Under the pieces are notes generated by a model, which was not told the origin of the DNA, did not search any database, and was given only the letters and a program-made list of their open reading frames with translations. A stretch of 64,000 bases of DNA from Paraburkholderia sp. PREW-6R. Lineage in GTDB: Bacteria > Pseudomonadota > Gammaproteobacteria > Burkholderiales > Burkholderiaceae. Within the stretch, counting starts at the first letter, position 1, and each line of letters opens with the position of its first letter. The position numbers and the translations under genes are program-made. The stretch covers positions 434,001-498,000 of the forward strand of contig NZ_CP155073.1 of assembly GCF_039621805.1 (NCBI RefSeq). Direction: 5' to 3'. Shown in pieces: positions 28,209 through 38,632 of the stretch.

Positions 28209-30098
28209 ATGCGCCGCTCGTCCTCGACCGAACTTTCCCCGATCTCCACCCAGCCGCGCAACGACTGGCAGACGATCCTCTCACTGCTGCCTTACCTCGC
28301 CACCTACAAATGGCGTGTGGCATTCGCACTGAGTTGCCTGATCGGCGCGAAGGTCGCCAACCTTGGCGTGCCAATCGTGATGAAGCGGATCGTCGACAGT
28401 CTCTCGTCGGTTCGCCATCTCACCGCACTCGGCCGCGCACAGGACGCGCCGGGCATCGTGCTGCTCGGCGGCGTCGGTCTGCTCGTGGTGGCGTATGCGG
28501 TGGTGCGGCTTTCCACGTCGCTCTTTACCGAGTTGCGCGAAGTCCTGTTCGCGAAGGTGACCGAAAGCGCGGTGCGTCAGCTCGCGCTGAAAGTGTTCCG
28601 CCATCTGCATGCGCTGTCGCTGCGGTTTCATCTGGACCGGCAGACGGGCGGCATGTCGCGCGATATTGAACGCGGCACGCGCGGTATCACACAGCTGATC
28701 TCGTATTCGCTCTACAGCATTCTGCCGACGCTCGTCGAGGTCGGTCTCGTGCTCGGTTTCTTCGTCGTCAAGTACGAGGCGTATTACGCGGTCGTCACGT
28801 TCATCGCGCTGGCTGTGTACATCACGTTCACGGTGAAAGTGACGGAATGGCGCACGCATTTTCGCCGCACCATGAACGATCTCGATTCGCGGGCAAATTC
28901 GCGCGCGATCGATTCGCTGCTGAACTACGAAACCGTCAAATACTTCGGCAACGAAGAGTGGGAAGCGCAGCGCTACGACGAAAATCTCAGGCGCTACCGC
29001 ACAGCGGCGATCAAGTCGCAGCGTTCGTTGTCCGCGCTGAACTTTGGGCAGCAGGCGATTATCGGCACCGGGCTCGTGTTCATTCTGTGGCGCGCGACGC
29101 AAGGAGTGATGGCCGGGCGGCTCACGCTCGGCGATCTGGTGTTGATCAACACGTTCATGCTGCAACTCTACATACCGCTGAATTTTCTCGGCGTGGTGTA
29201 TCGCGAGCTGAAGCAGAGTCTGACGGACATGGACCGCATGTTCACGCTGCTCGGCGCGACGCGTGAAGTGCCCGATCTGCCCGACGCGCCTGCGCTACAC
29301 GTGACGGGCGCGCAGGTCCGCTTCGAGCACGTGAATTTCGCGTATGAGCCGGCGCGGCAGATTCTGCACGACGTGAGCTTCACGATTCCGGCGGGCACCA
29401 CGACGGCGGTGGTCGGCCATAGCGGCTCGGGCAAATCCACGCTCGCACGGCTCATGTTCCGCTTCTACGATCTCGACCGCGCAACGGGCGGCGCGATCAC
29501 CATCGACGGTCAGGATATCCGCGATGTCGCGCAGGATTCGCTGCGCGCGTCGATCGGCATCGTGCCGCAGGATACGGTGCTGTTCAACGATTCGATCTAC
29601 TACAACATTGCGTACGGCCGGCCGTCGGCCACGCGCGACGAGGTGATCGCGGCGGCGCGCGCGGCGCATATTCATGAGTTCATCGAAGGCTTGCCGAAGG
29701 GCTACGACACGCCGGTCGGCGAACGCGGGCTGAAGCTTTCGGGAGGCGAAAAGCAGCGCGTGGCAATTGCCCGCACGATCCTCAAGAATCCGCCCATTCT
29801 GTTATTCGACGAAGCCACGTCCGCGCTCGACTCGCGCTCCGAGCGCGCGATTCAGCGTGAACTCGATCAGATCGCCCGCGAACGCACGACGCTGATCATT
29901 GCCCACCGGCTGTCGACGGTGGTGCACGCACAGCAGATCATCGTGATGGATAAAGGGCGCATCGTGGAGCGCGGCACGCACGCGGAGTTGCTGAACGCGA
30001 ATGGGCTTTTTGCGCAAATGTGGGCGTTGCAGCAGCAACGCGCGGAATTGACGCCGGAGGCTGGCGAGCCTGCGGATGTTGGCCACAGCGGACGGTAG
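28209..30098 (+). CDS. Atm1/HMT1-type ABC exporter
   Basis: A 629-residue half-transporter with a fused ATPase. The membrane domain (about residues 25-320) has six hydrophobic helices. The ATPase shows Walker A GHSGSGKST (about 402-410), Q-loop, signature LSGGEKQRVAIA (near 512), Walker B ILLFDEATSALD and the switch His in IIAHRLSTV. The sequence PVGERGLKLSGGEKQRVAIARTILKNPP is characteristic of the Atm1/ABCB7 group, which exports glutathione-linked compounds and supports metal or thiol homeostasis. I start at the ATG at 28209; a TTG at 28158 would extend it without support. Confidence 0.92.
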   Translation: MRRSSSTELSPISTQPRNDWQTILSLLPYLATYKWRVAFALSCLIGAKVANLGVPIVMKRIVDSLSSVRHLTALGRAQDAPGIVLLGGVGLLVVAYAVVRLSTSLFTELREVLFAKVTESAVRQLALKVFRHLHALSLRFHLDRQTGGMSRDIERGTRGITQLISYSLYSILPTLVEVGLVLGFFVVKYEAYYAVVTFIALAVYITFTVKVTEWRTHFRRTMNDLDSRANSRAIDSLLNYETVKYFGNEEWEAQRYDENLRRYRTAAIKSQRSLSALNFGQQAIIGTGLVFILWRATQGVMAGRLTLGDLVLINTFMLQLYIPLNFLGVVYRELKQSLTDMDRMFTLLGATREVPDLPDAPALHVTGAQVRFEHVNFAYEPARQILHDVSFTIPAGTTTAVVGHSGSGKSTLARLMFRFYDLDRATGGAITIDGQDIRDVAQDSLRASIGIVPQDTVLFNDSIYYNIAYGRPSATRDEVIAAARAAHIHEFIEGLPKGYDTPVGERGLKLSGGEKQRVAIARTILKNPPILLFDEATSALDSRSERAIQRELDQIARERTTLIIAHRLSTVVHAQQIIVMDKGRIVERGTHAELLNANGLFAQMWALQQQRAELTPEAGEPADVGHSGR

Positions 30099-30231
30099 TG
30101 AGCGTCGGCGGAGTCGACGCACGCGGGCACACGTCGGCCACCTTCGAGGGCAGCGCAGCGGAGCCCGGCGGCGCACGAAAGCTCACGCGCCGCCGCGGCA
30201 TGCGCACTTTCCTGCGCTCTCTCGCTCGCGC

Positions 30232-30945
30232 TCAGCGTGCGCGCAAGCGCTGATCCAGCGCCTGCAACTGCGCGGGCGTCCCGACGTTTTCCCACACGCC
30301 TTCATGCAGTTCGCCGCTCGCGCGGCCTTGCGCAATCGTCTCGCGGTAATACGGCGAAAGCGCGCGCCGCGTGCCGCGCGGCAAATCACGGAACATGCGC
30401 GTGTCGTACAGACCGATGTTGCCGAATGTGAAGCGCGGTTGGGCGTCGAGTGCCAGCACGCCGTCCACGAGACCGAAGTCGCCGCCCGGATGAAACGCCG
30501 GATTCGGCACCATCACCAGATGCATGCCGGGCTCGCCCGACGCTGCCAGTTGCGCGGCACGGGCCTGCAGCGTCGCGTAATCGAAATCCGCATAGACGTC
30601 GCCACTTACCGCGACGAACACTTCACTCGTGCCTTCGTCTTCGAGTAGCGGCAGCGCCTGAACGATGCCGCCCGCTGTTTCCAGCGCTTCGGTTTCGCGC
30701 GAATACAGCAGACGCACGTGCCAGCGCGAACCGTCGCCGAGCGTGTCCTCGATCTGTTTGCCGAGCCACGCGTGATTGATCACGATAGTCTCGAATCCGG
30801 CCCGCGCAAGCCGTTCGATCTGCCACACGATCAACGGTTTGCCGCCTGCTTCGAGCAACGGTTTGGGGCGTGTGTCGGTCAACGGACGCATGCGTTCGCC
30901 ACGGCCCGCGGCAAAGATCATCGCTTTCTTCAGGGACTTCGTCAT
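30232..30945 (-). CDS. murU: N-acetylmuramate-1-phosphate uridylyltransferase MurU
   Basis: A 237-residue sugar-1-phosphate nucleotidyltransferase. It has the nucleotide-binding signature AMIFAAGRGERMRPLTDTRPKPLL (residues about 8-31), VSGDVYADFDY for the metal-binding Asp, and a C-terminal NVGTPAQL. Its immediate upstream neighbour is the kinase AmgK, which makes the MurNAc-1-P substrate; that pairing identifies it as MurU rather than another glucose-1-phosphate-type enzyme. I start at the ATG at 30945 (MTKSLKKAMIF); an upstream GTG-like extension overlaps amgK. The pathway recycles MurNAc to UDP-MurNAc, bypassing the fosfomycin target MurA. Confidence 0.9.
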   Translation of the reverse strand: MTKSLKKAMIFAAGRGERMRPLTDTRPKPLLEAGGKPLIVWQIERLARAGFETIVINHAWLGKQIEDTLGDGSRWHVRLLYSRETEALETAGGIVQALPLLEDEGTSEVFVAVSGDVYADFDYATLQARAAQLAASGEPGMHLVMVPNPAFHPGGDFGLVDGVLALDAQPRFTFGNIGLYDTRMFRDLPRGTRRALSPYYRETIAQGRASGELHEGVWENVGTPAQLQALDQRLRAR

Positions 30946-30961
30946 GAGCGAGGTGAGGAGT

Positions 30962-32029
30962 TCAGAACGTGTAGCCGACTTCGTCGGCGCGGCCTTCGAG
31001 TTCGTCGAGCAGTCTCGCAAACGGGCGCAGCGGCGCGTAGCGTTCCGCCACCTTACGCGCGTAGCCCATGAAGCGCGGCAGGTCGTTCATGTAGTGCGGC
31101 TTGCCGTCGCGATAATTGATCCGGCAGAAAAGGCCCAGCACCTTGATGTGCCGTTGCAGGCCCAGCCATTCGAGTTGACGGTAAAACTCCCCGAAATCCG
31201 GATCGACCGGCAGGCCGGCCTTTCTCGCACGCTCCCAGTAGTACACGAAGCAGTCGAGTTCGAATTCCTCGTCCCAACTGAGAAACGCATCGCGCAGCAG
31301 CGACACGACGTCGTACGTGATCGGACCGTACACGGCGTCCTGGAAGTCGAGCACGCCGGGATTGGGCGGCGCGATCATCAGATTGCGCGGCATGAAGTCG
31401 CGCAGCATGAAGACTTGCGGTTGCGCGCGGGCGCTCGCAATGAGCAGCGCATACGTGCGATCGAGCAGTGCGCGCGTCTTTTCGTCGACCTCACGGCCCA
31501 GATGCCGGCCAATGAACCACTCCGGCAACAACTCCATCTCGCGGCGCAGGAACGCTTCGTCGAATGGCGGCAGCACGCCGTCTTGCGAACTGAGCTGCCA
31601 GCGGATCAGCGCGTCCAGCGCGTCGCGCATCAGCGTGCGGCACTGGCTGGAATCGCCGTCTCTTTGCGCGGTGGTCAGCGCACCGAGATACGACTCGGTG
31701 CCGAGATCGGTGACGAGCATGAAGCCCGCGTCGAAATCGGCTTCCATCACGCGCGGCACGTGCACGCCGGCGTCGAACAGCAGTTGCGCGATCTGCACGA
31801 ACTCGCGGCATTTTTCGGGCGGCGGCGCGTCGACGGCGATCAGCGTGCCGGCGGCCTCGCCTTCCGGCGCCTTACCGGCGAGCCGGAAATAGCGCCGGAA
31901 ACTGGCGTCGGACGAGGCGGGAACGAGGGTGTCGAGCGCAAGCGCATAACCCGCCGCGTGGCCTTGCAGCCAGGCTTTGAGCAGGTGGAGGCGGGTGTCG
32001 GTGGAATCTTGGGAGGAGGGCAGCGTCAT
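30962..32029 (-). CDS. amgK: Cell wall sugar kinase AmgK (MurNAc/GlcNAc anomeric kinase)
   Basis: A 355-residue aminoglycoside-phosphotransferase-fold kinase that phosphorylates MurNAc (and GlcNAc) at C1. The catalytic loop reads LRDFMPRNLM and the metal-binding segment is VLDFQDAVYGPITYDVVSLL. The residue two before the catalytic Asp is Leu, where APH-type kinases usually have His. It is 16 bases upstream of murU on the same strand. I chose the ATG at 32029; a TTG at 32044 is possible but less likely. It is divergent from lptD, with a 218-base shared promoter region. Confidence 0.9.
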   Translation of the reverse strand: MTLPSSQDSTDTRLHLLKAWLQGHAAGYALALDTLVPASSDASFRRYFRLAGKAPEGEAAGTLIAVDAPPPEKCREFVQIAQLLFDAGVHVPRVMEADFDAGFMLVTDLGTESYLGALTTAQRDGDSSQCRTLMRDALDALIRWQLSSQDGVLPPFDEAFLRREMELLPEWFIGRHLGREVDEKTRALLDRTYALLIASARAQPQVFMLRDFMPRNLMIAPPNPGVLDFQDAVYGPITYDVVSLLRDAFLSWDEEFELDCFVYYWERARKAGLPVDPDFGEFYRQLEWLGLQRHIKVLGLFCRINYRDGKPHYMNDLPRFMGYARKVAERYAPLRPFARLLDELEGRADEVGYTF

Positions 32030-32247
32030 GAAAACCGGCGGCAAAATCTTGGGGGCAACGTCTTGCCATATAATACCCCACGACTTTTTTGACGCGACTC
32101 ACGCCAGCTGTGCGCATTGCGCTTTACCGCCCGCCTCACCGTTCGACAGATCTCTATTGATGTGCAGCCGACTGTCACGGTCAGGATGTGCAGGCGGTGG
32201 ATCGTGACTGCAAAAGCTGACGGACGGGCCGATTCGCCAAACGATAC
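32030..32247. promoter_or_regulatory. Divergent promoter region amgK / lptD with a TATAAT box
   Basis: This gap separates two divergent operons. A perfect TATAAT lies at 32069-32074 on the plus strand, with a poor -35 (TTGGGG, short spacing) upstream. It could drive lptD-surA-pdxA-rsmA with a leader of about 165 bases. No sigma-E type element is obvious to me, though lptD is often under sigma-E control. Confidence 0.45.
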
Positions 32248-34614
32248 ATGCCGCCTAGACAGCTTTCCCAAACGACTCCCTCTTGTGCCGCAGAGCCGCG
32301 CAAAAGGCGGCTCGTCGCGGCGTTGATCGCCGTTCCGGGCCTGATGCCCGCGCTTGCGCACGCCCAGCTCGTCGGCGAGGCGGCGCAGCCACAGCCTATC
32401 GACGCGCCGTGGGGCATGCGGCTCGCCCCGCAGCTCGAAGAACATCCGCTGCAGTCGGGCCAGAAGCCGGCCACGTTCGTGCTCGGCGAAAGCGAGAGCG
32501 GCACGACGGATCAGGATCTGGCCGCGAAGGGCGCCGCGGAAGTGCGCCGCAATACTTTCGTCATCAAGGCCGACGCGCTGCATTACGATCAGGACACGGA
32601 CATGGCCGACGCATACGGCCAGGTCCACGTGAACAACAACGGCGCGACCTTCGCCGGCCCCGAGGCGCACATGCGCGTGGATTCGAGCGAAGGCTTCATG
32701 ACCGCGCCGAAGTACCACTTCAACATGACAGGCGGTTCGGGCAGCGCGGACCGCGTCGATCTGCTCGACAACGAGCGCTCGGTGTTCACCAACGGTACGT
32801 ACACGGCCTGCGAGTGCGCGGACGATCCGGCGTGGTACATCAAGGGCAGCGAATTCGATTTCGACACGGGCGCGGACGAAGGCGTCGCCCACAATGGCGT
32901 GCTGTTCTTCCAGGGCGTGCCGGTGTTCGCGTCGCCGTGGCTGTCGTTCCCGCTGTCGGGCGAGCGGCGCAGCGGGATCCTGCCGCCCACGTTCTCGCTG
33001 AGTTCGTCGAACGGCTTCGAACTCTCGGTGCCGTATTACTTCAACATCGCGCCCAATCGCGATCTGACGGTCACGCCGCGTCTGATCTCCAAGCGCGGCG
33101 TGCAGCTGCAGACCACGTTCCGGTATCTGTCGCCCACGTATTCCGGCTCGATCACCGGCGAATTCCTGCCGGACGACCACCTGACCAAGACCAACCGCTA
33201 CGCGCTGTACATCCAGCACAACCAGAATTTCGGCGACGGGTTCGGCGGCTACATCTATTACAACAAGGTTTCGGACAACACGTATCCGGAAGACCTGTCG
33301 TCGTCGGTCAACCAGTTCATGAACGGCACCCAGCTCCTGTATCAGCAGGAAGCCGGGTTGACCTACAACAATGGCCCGTGGTCGGTGCTCGCGCGTGAGC
33401 AGCACTGGCAGACGCTGACGCCGTCGGTCGCGCCGTATGGCCGCGAGCCGCAGTTGAACGTGAAGTACGCGAAGTACAACGTCGGCGGTTTCGACTACGG
33501 CGCGGAAGCCGACTACACGAACTTCCGCATCACCACGGCGGACATGACCGAAGGTCAGCGGGTGATGTTCAACCCGTACCTGTCGTACTCGGTGGTTGGA
33601 CCAGGCTACTTCGTCACGCCGAAAGTGCAGTGGCACTTCGCGTCGTACAACCTGCGCAATATCGGCACCGACGTGCCCGTCGGCACGCCGAAGAACTTCA
33701 CCGAATCGATCCCGACGCTCAGCTTCGACACGGGCCTGATCTTCGACCGCTCGGTGCGCATCTTCGGCGAGGATTACATCCAGACGCTGGAGCCGCGCCT
33801 ATACTACGTTTACACGCCGTACCGCAATCAGGAATCCGCGCCGCTGTTTGACACGGCCGACTCCGACTTCGGTCTCGCCGAAATTTTCACGCCGAACACG
33901 TTCGTCGGCAACGACCGGATCGCGGACGCGAACCGGCTGACGGCCGCCATCACCACGCGTTTCATCAACCCGGCAACGGGCGACGAACGCGCGCGCTTCG
34001 TGATTGCGCAGCAGTACTATTTCCAGGACCAGCGCGTCACGCTGCTGCCGACGCAAACCAGCACGCAAGCCACGCACTCGGACCTGATTGCAGGCGCGTC
34101 GTTGAAGCTCGGCGCCGGTTTCGCTTCGGAAACGGCGTTCCAATATAATGCCGACAATAACCAGCTGGTGAAGACCAGCGTGGGCTTCGGGTTCAGCCCG
34201 GGCACCGGCCGGGTGATCAACGTCGGCTATCGCTACACGCGCGCGAACACCACGCTGGATAACCAGCCGATCAACCAGCTGCTGATTTCCGGGCAGTGGC
34301 CGCTCACGCACCGCGTGTACGGAGTCGGGCGCTTCAATTACGACCTCGGCGGTCACCGGATCGTAGACGGTCTCGTCGGTCTGCAATACGACGCCGACTG
34401 CTGGACGCTCGGCGCCGGTATCCAGCGTTACGCGAACGGCCTGAACACGTCGGGGCAGAATCAGTCGAGCACGCGGTTTCTCGCGCAGCTGACGTTCAAG
34501 GGTCTGTCGAGCGTCGATAACGGACTGATCAGCGCGTTCCGCAACAGCGTCGCGGGCTACACGCCGTTGCCGCCGCCGCCGCCGCCGGAAGCGCGTTTCA
34601 CCAATTACGAATGA
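32248..34614 (+). CDS. lptD: LPS-assembly outer membrane protein LptD
   Basis: A 788-residue outer membrane protein that inserts lipopolysaccharide into the outer leaflet together with LptE. A long signal peptide (basic [22 protein letters not shown], cleaved near residue 31) is followed by an OstA-like beta-jellyroll domain (about 95-225) and a large beta-barrel with alternating aromatic strands. Conserved elements are [11 protein letters not shown] (about 235-245) and the barrel segment YQVDRR-like [15 protein letters not shown] (about 515-530). A cysteine pair occurs in YTACECADD (about 185-190) and a further one in DADCWTLG. The C terminus is Pro-rich before the stop. Confidence 0.96.
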   Translation: MPPRQLSQTTPSCAAEPRKRRLVAALIAVPGLMPALAHAQLVGEAAQPQPIDAPWGMRLAPQLEEHPLQSGQKPATFVLGESESGTTDQDLAAKGAAEVRRNTFVIKADALHYDQDTDMADAYGQVHVNNNGATFAGPEAHMRVDSSEGFMTAPKYHFNMTGGSGSADRVDLLDNERSVFTNGTYTACECADDPAWYIKGSEFDFDTGADEGVAHNGVLFFQGVPVFASPWLSFPLSGERRSGILPPTFSLSSSNGFELSVPYYFNIAPNRDLTVTPRLISKRGVQLQTTFRYLSPTYSGSITGEFLPDDHLTKTNRYALYIQHNQNFGDGFGGYIYYNKVSDNTYPEDLSSSVNQFMNGTQLLYQQEAGLTYNNGPWSVLAREQHWQTLTPSVAPYGREPQLNVKYAKYNVGGFDYGAEADYTNFRITTADMTEGQRVMFNPYLSYSVVGPGYFVTPKVQWHFASYNLRNIGTDVPVGTPKNFTESIPTLSFDTGLIFDRSVRIFGEDYIQTLEPRLYYVYTPYRNQESAPLFDTADSDFGLAEIFTPNTFVGNDRIADANRLTAAITTRFINPATGDERARFVIAQQYYFQDQRVTLLPTQTSTQATHSDLIAGASLKLGAGFASETAFQYNADNNQLVKTSVGFGFSPGTGRVINVGYRYTRANTTLDNQPINQLLISGQWPLTHRVYGVGRFNYDLGGHRIVDGLVGLQYDADCWTLGAGIQRYANGLNTSGQNQSSTRFLAQLTFKGLSSVDNGLISAFRNSVAGYTPLPPPPPPEARFTNYE

Positions 34615-34697
34615 CGCTCACCGAATCACGAGCATTGACGGAATGCGAAAAGACGGGCCCAGGCGTGCCCGACATCATTGGAGTATCTGTGGCAATC

Positions 34698-36053
34698 ATG
34701 AAAAAGCTTCGCTTGGCAACGCTCGCGGCCGGTCTGGCCGTCGCGGCGTCTTTCCTGTCGGTGGCGCCGGTGCAGGCGCAGGCGCTCTCCAGCAGTAGCG
34801 GCGAGACGGTCGATACCATCGCCGCGGTGGTCAACAACGGTGTCATCACGCGGCGCGAGCTCGACGAGCGCATCGGCCTGATCACGCGCCGGCTGAACCA
34901 GCAGAACGCGCCGGTCCCGCCGATGGACCAGTTGCGTCAGCAGGTGCTCAACCAGATGGTGCTGGAGCGCATCCAGCTGCAAAAAGCCAAGGAAGACGGC
35001 ATCAATATCGACGACGCTGCCGTGCAGAAAACGCTCGAACGTCTCGCGCAGGCGAACAACATGTCGCTTGAAATCTACCGCGCACGGATCGAGGCGCAAG
35101 GCGTGCCCTGGACCACGTTTACGAACGACGCGCGCACGGAACTGACGCTGTCGCGTTTGCGCGAAAAGGAAGTGGATAGCAAGGTCACCGTGTCGGACGC
35201 CGAGGTCGCCAATTACATCGCCAGCCAGCGCGGCCCGAACGCCGGCCTGACGAGCGACCTGCACATGCAGCACATTTTCGTGAAGGCGCCGCTGAACGCG
35301 CCGGAAACGGACATCGAAGCGGCGCAGAAGAAAGCCCAGGCGTTGCTGGACGAAGCGAAGGGCGGCGCCAGTTTCGAGAAGCTGGCAAAGTCGGAATCGC
35401 AGGCGCCGGACGCGTCGAAGGGTGGCGACATGGGTTATGCGTCGCCGGCCACGCTGCCGCCTGACTTCGTCAAGGCCGCGTCGAATCTGCGCCCGGGCCA
35501 GGTCAATCCGGACCTGATCCGCACCAGCGACGGCTTTGAAATCGTGCGTCTGGTGGACCGCCGCGCGGGTCAGGGCACGTCGTCGAGCGATTCCACGAAG
35601 CTCGTGCAGACGCACGTGCGGCACATTCTGCTGCGTGTCGGCGACGGCATGTCGGAGCCGCAGGCGCGCCAGAAGCTGCTCGAGATCAAGCAGGAGATCG
35701 CCGCGGGCGGCGATTTCGCAAAGTTCGCGCATACGTATTCGCAGGACGGTTCGTCGTCGCAGGGCGGCGATCTGGGCTGGATCAGCCCGGGTGAAACGGT
35801 GCCCGAATTCGAACGCGCGATGAACACGTTGCAGGACGGCCAGATCAGCGACCCGGTGCGAAGCGAGTACGGCTACCACCTGATTCAGGTGCTGGGCCGC
35901 CGCGAAGCAGAAGGCTCCGTTTCGCAGCAGATGGACCTCGCGCGCCAGGCCATCGGCCAGCGCAAAGCGGAACAGGCGTATGCCGACTGGCTGCGCGAAC
36001 TGCGCGACACGGCGTACGTGGAAGTCAAACCCATGCTGACGAGCGCGCAGTAA
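34698..36053 (+). CDS. surA: Periplasmic chaperone / peptidyl-prolyl isomerase SurA
   Basis: A 451-residue periplasmic chaperone for outer membrane proteins. A signal peptide ([20 protein letters not shown], cleaved after VQA near residue 29) precedes the SurA N-terminal helical domain ([15 protein letters not shown]) and two parvulin rotamase domains (about 190-290 and 300-400), each with the family HILL/HIF and GGDMGY/GGDLGW signatures. The frame overlaps the lptD stop at 34611, but I chose the ATG at 34698 because it begins directly at the signal peptide. LptD is a major SurA client in E. coli, and the lptD-surA-pdxA-rsmA order is conserved there too. Confidence 0.96.
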   Translation: MKKLRLATLAAGLAVAASFLSVAPVQAQALSSSSGETVDTIAAVVNNGVITRRELDERIGLITRRLNQQNAPVPPMDQLRQQVLNQMVLERIQLQKAKEDGINIDDAAVQKTLERLAQANNMSLEIYRARIEAQGVPWTTFTNDARTELTLSRLREKEVDSKVTVSDAEVANYIASQRGPNAGLTSDLHMQHIFVKAPLNAPETDIEAAQKKAQALLDEAKGGASFEKLAKSESQAPDASKGGDMGYASPATLPPDFVKAASNLRPGQVNPDLIRTSDGFEIVRLVDRRAGQGTSSSDSTKLVQTHVRHILLRVGDGMSEPQARQKLLEIKQEIAAGGDFAKFAHTYSQDGSSSQGGDLGWISPGETVPEFERAMNTLQDGQISDPVRSEYGYHLIQVLGRREAEGSVSQQMDLARQAIGQRKAEQAYADWLRELRDTAYVEVKPMLTSAQ

Positions 36054-36058
36054 GCATC

Positions 36059-37066
36059 ATGACGAACGCCGCGCAGTCCAGCCATCCGTTGCAGATCGCG
36101 GTCACGACCGGCGAGCCCGCCGGCGTCGGCCCCGAGTTGACCGCGCAGGCGCTGGCCGGCGCGGCCACGCACTGGCCCGGGGCGCAATTCACAGTGCTCG
36201 GCGACGCGGACCTGCTCGCCGCGCGGGCGCATGCGGTGGGCGTGGATTGGGCCGCGCTGACGGCGGACGGCAAGCGCGTTCGCGTGCAGCACACGGCGCT
36301 CGGCGCGCCGGCGCAGGCCGGCAAGCTGAACGCGGCAAACGGCCGCTATGTGCTCGACCTGCTCGATCGCGCGATCGACGGCGCAATGGCCGGTTCGTTC
36401 GACGCGATCGTCACCGCGCCGCTGCAAAAGAGCACGATCAACGACGCCGGCGTGCCGTTTACCGGCCACACCGAATATCTGGCCGAGCGTACGAATACGC
36501 GCCAGGTGGTGATGATGCTGGCCGGCACCGGCAAACGTCCGCTGCGGGTCGCGCTCGCCACCACGCATCTGCCGCTGAAGGATGTGTCCGCGGCGTTGTC
36601 GGTGCAAGGCATTCTGGAAACGCTGCGCATCATCCATCATGATTTGCGGCATCACTTCGGTTTGCCCGCGCCGCGCATTCTGGTCACGGGGCTGAATCCA
36701 CACGCGGGCGAAAACGGTTATCTCGGCCGCGAGGAAATCGAGGTCATCACGCCGGCGCTGAAATGCGCGAACGATCAGGGTATCGACGCGCGCGGTCCCT
36801 ATCCGGCGGATACGCTGTTCCAGCCGCGTTATCTGGACGAAGCTGACTGCGTGCTGGCGATGTTTCACGATCAGGGCTTGCCGGTGTTGAAGTACGCCAC
36901 GTTCGGCGAAGGCATCAACGTCACGCTCGGGTTGCCGATCATCCGCACGTCGGTGGATCACGGCACGGCGCTCGATCTGGCCGGCACGGGCCGTGCCGAC
37001 GCCGGCAGCCTGATCGCCGCGATCGACACGGCGGTGTCGATGGCGCAGCACCGCCGGGCGGGCTGA
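36059..37066 (+). CDS. pdxA: 4-hydroxythreonine-4-phosphate dehydrogenase PdxA
   Basis: A 335-residue PdxA that oxidises 4-phosphohydroxy-L-threonine in pyridoxal phosphate synthesis. Signatures are [12 protein letters not shown] (residues about 17-28), VTAPLQKS, the metal-binding histidines in [10 protein letters not shown] and [12 protein letters not shown], and the C-terminal [10 protein letters not shown] with [13 protein letters not shown]. It begins 5 bases after the surA stop, so it is cotranscribed and possibly translationally coupled. Confidence 0.97.
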   Translation: MTNAAQSSHPLQIAVTTGEPAGVGPELTAQALAGAATHWPGAQFTVLGDADLLAARAHAVGVDWAALTADGKRVRVQHTALGAPAQAGKLNAANGRYVLDLLDRAIDGAMAGSFDAIVTAPLQKSTINDAGVPFTGHTEYLAERTNTRQVVMMLAGTGKRPLRVALATTHLPLKDVSAALSVQGILETLRIIHHDLRHHFGLPAPRILVTGLNPHAGENGYLGREEIEVITPALKCANDQGIDARGPYPADTLFQPRYLDEADCVLAMFHDQGLPVLKYATFGEGINVTLGLPIIRTSVDHGTALDLAGTGRADAGSLIAAIDTAVSMAQHRRAG

Positions 37067-37165
37067 CGGCGGCGCACGCCGCTCGCGTTGCCGACGCTTT
37101 CGCACGAGCATTGCGTTTCGCGCGCGCTCCTTTTTCAAAGCCATTTTTTTCTTAGCGTTTCTTCG

Positions 37166-38011
37166 ATGTCCATCAGCAGACAGCAACAGGGCCGGCACCA
37201 GGGTCACATCGCGCGCAAGCGTTTTGGCCAGAACTTTCTGGTCGACATGGGCGTGATCGACTCGATCGTCGACGTGATCCGGCCGCAGCGCGGCGAGCGC
37301 ATGGTCGAAATCGGGCCGGGCCTCGGCGCGCTGACCGAGCCGCTGATCGAGCGGCTGGCTACGCCCGGCTCGCCGCTGCACGCTGTCGAACTGGACCGTG
37401 ATCTGATCGGCCGTCTGAAGACGAAGTTCGGCGAGCTACTCGAACTGCACGCGGGCGACGCACTCGCGTTCGACTTCGGCTCGCTGGCCGTTCCGGGCGA
37501 GAAGGCGTCGCTGCGCATTGTCGGCAATCTGCCGTACAACATTTCGAGTCCCTTGCTGTTTCACCTGACCTCGTTTGCCGAGCGCGTGATCGACCAGCAC
37601 TTCATGCTGCAGAACGAGGTGGTCGACCGGATGGTGGCGGAGCCGGGCACCAAAGCATTCAGCCGACTTTCGGTGATGCTGCAGTATCGCTACGTGATCG
37701 ATAAACAGCTCGACGTTCCGCCCGAGGCATTCAACCCGCCGCCGAAGGTCGACTCGGCAATCGTGCGGATGATTCCCTATGAATTGCACGAGTTGCCGGA
37801 CGTCGACGAGCGCGTGCTCGGCGAAGTGGTGACCGCCGCCTTTTCGCAACGCCGCAAGATGTTGCGCAATACGCTTGGCGCGTACCGCGATTCGGTGGAT
37901 TTCGAAGCACTCGGCTTCGATCTGCAACGCCGCGCGGAAGACGTGCCGGTGGCCGAGTATGTGCGCGTCGCGCAATTGGTGGCAGGCTCGGATTCGCGCA
38001 GCGAGGGCTAA
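37166..38011 (+). CDS. rsmA: 16S rRNA dimethyladenosine transferase RsmA (KsgA)
   Basis: A 281-residue RsmA that dimethylates two adjacent adenosines near the 3' end of 16S rRNA. Motifs: [12 protein letters not shown] (about 14-25), SAM motif [14 protein letters not shown] (about 48-61), and catalytic [12 protein letters not shown] (about 124-135). The C-terminal domain has the expected [13 protein letters not shown] chose the ATG at 37166, which leaves a short N-terminal leader before the family core; an upstream in-frame start at 37088 lies in unrelated sequence. A tandem repeat array begins 15 bases after the stop. Confidence 0.96.
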   Translation: MSISRQQQGRHQGHIARKRFGQNFLVDMGVIDSIVDVIRPQRGERMVEIGPGLGALTEPLIERLATPGSPLHAVELDRDLIGRLKTKFGELLELHAGDALAFDFGSLAVPGEKASLRIVGNLPYNISSPLLFHLTSFAERVIDQHFMLQNEVVDRMVAEPGTKAFSRLSVMLQYRYVIDKQLDVPPEAFNPPPKVDSAIVRMIPYELHELPDVDERVLGEVVTAAFSQRRKMLRNTLGAYRDSVDFEALGFDLQRRAEDVPVAEYVRVAQLVAGSDSRSEG

Positions 38012-38026
38012 GCTTCAGGCGGTCAA

Positions 38027-38104
38027 AACGCGGTAGCCGAACGCGGCGGCCGAACGCGGCGGCCAAACGCGGCGGTCAAACGCGGCGGTCAAACGCGGCG
38101 GTCA
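38027..38104. repeat. 13-bp tandem repeat, 6 units
   Basis: Six head-to-tail units of AACGCGGCGGTCA or close variants occupy 38027-38104, between rsmA and gloA. Units 4-6 are identical; units 1-3 differ by one to four bases. A partial copy (GGCGGTCA) precedes the array at 38019-38025. No coding function is apparent. Confidence 0.95.
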
Positions 38105-38220
38105 ACGGGTTGGCACGTCCGCTTTATTTCTGACTACTGATGTATTTGGTAGCCCCAACTCATCTCCGTCCAAATCCGGGTACATTTACGGTTTCTACGT
38201 CAGGCAACTGGGAGTACAAC

Positions 38221-38607
38221 ATGCGCCTTCTTCACACCATGCTCCGGGTCGGCGACCTGGACCGTTCAATTGCGTTTTACACGGAACTGCTCGGCATGAG
38301 ACTGCTGCGCCGCGAAGACTATCCGGAGGGCAAGTTCACGCTGGCGTTCGTCGGCTACGAAGACGAACGCACCGGCACCGCGCTGGAACTCACGCACAAC
38401 TGGGATACACCTTCGTATGATCTCGGCAACGGCTTTGGCCACCTCGCCGTTGAGGTGGAAGACGCCTACGCGGCGTGCGACAAGATCAAGGCACAAGGCG
38501 GCACGGTGGTGCGCGAAGCCGGCCCGATGAAGCATGGCACGACGGTGATCGCATTCGTGACTGACCCGGATGGCTACAAAATCGAATTCATCCAGAAGAA
38601 GAAATAA
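38221..38607 (+). CDS. gloA: Lactoylglutathione lyase (glyoxalase I)
   Basis: A 128-residue glyoxalase I of the bacterial nickel type. Metal ligands are in place by pattern: His5 in LLHTML, Glu56 in ALELTHNW, His74 in FGHLAVEV and Glu122 in YKIEFIQ. It converts the methylglyoxal-glutathione hemithioacetal to S-lactoylglutathione. The ATG at 38221 has a GGGAG site about eight bases upstream. The frame is open further upstream but only through AT-rich leader sequence. Confidence 0.95.
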   Translation: MRLLHTMLRVGDLDRSIAFYTELLGMRLLRREDYPEGKFTLAFVGYEDERTGTALELTHNWDTPSYDLGNGFGHLAVEVEDAYAACDKIKAQGGTVVREAGPMKHGTTVIAFVTDPDGYKIEFIQKKK

Positions 38608-38632
38608 AAAGCGTGCTCGGTGAGGCGACGCA

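Noticed and set aside
32026..33636. Antisense frame of 536 codons opposite lptD
   Set aside because: LptD has a signal peptide and barrel features; the antisense product shows no family features.
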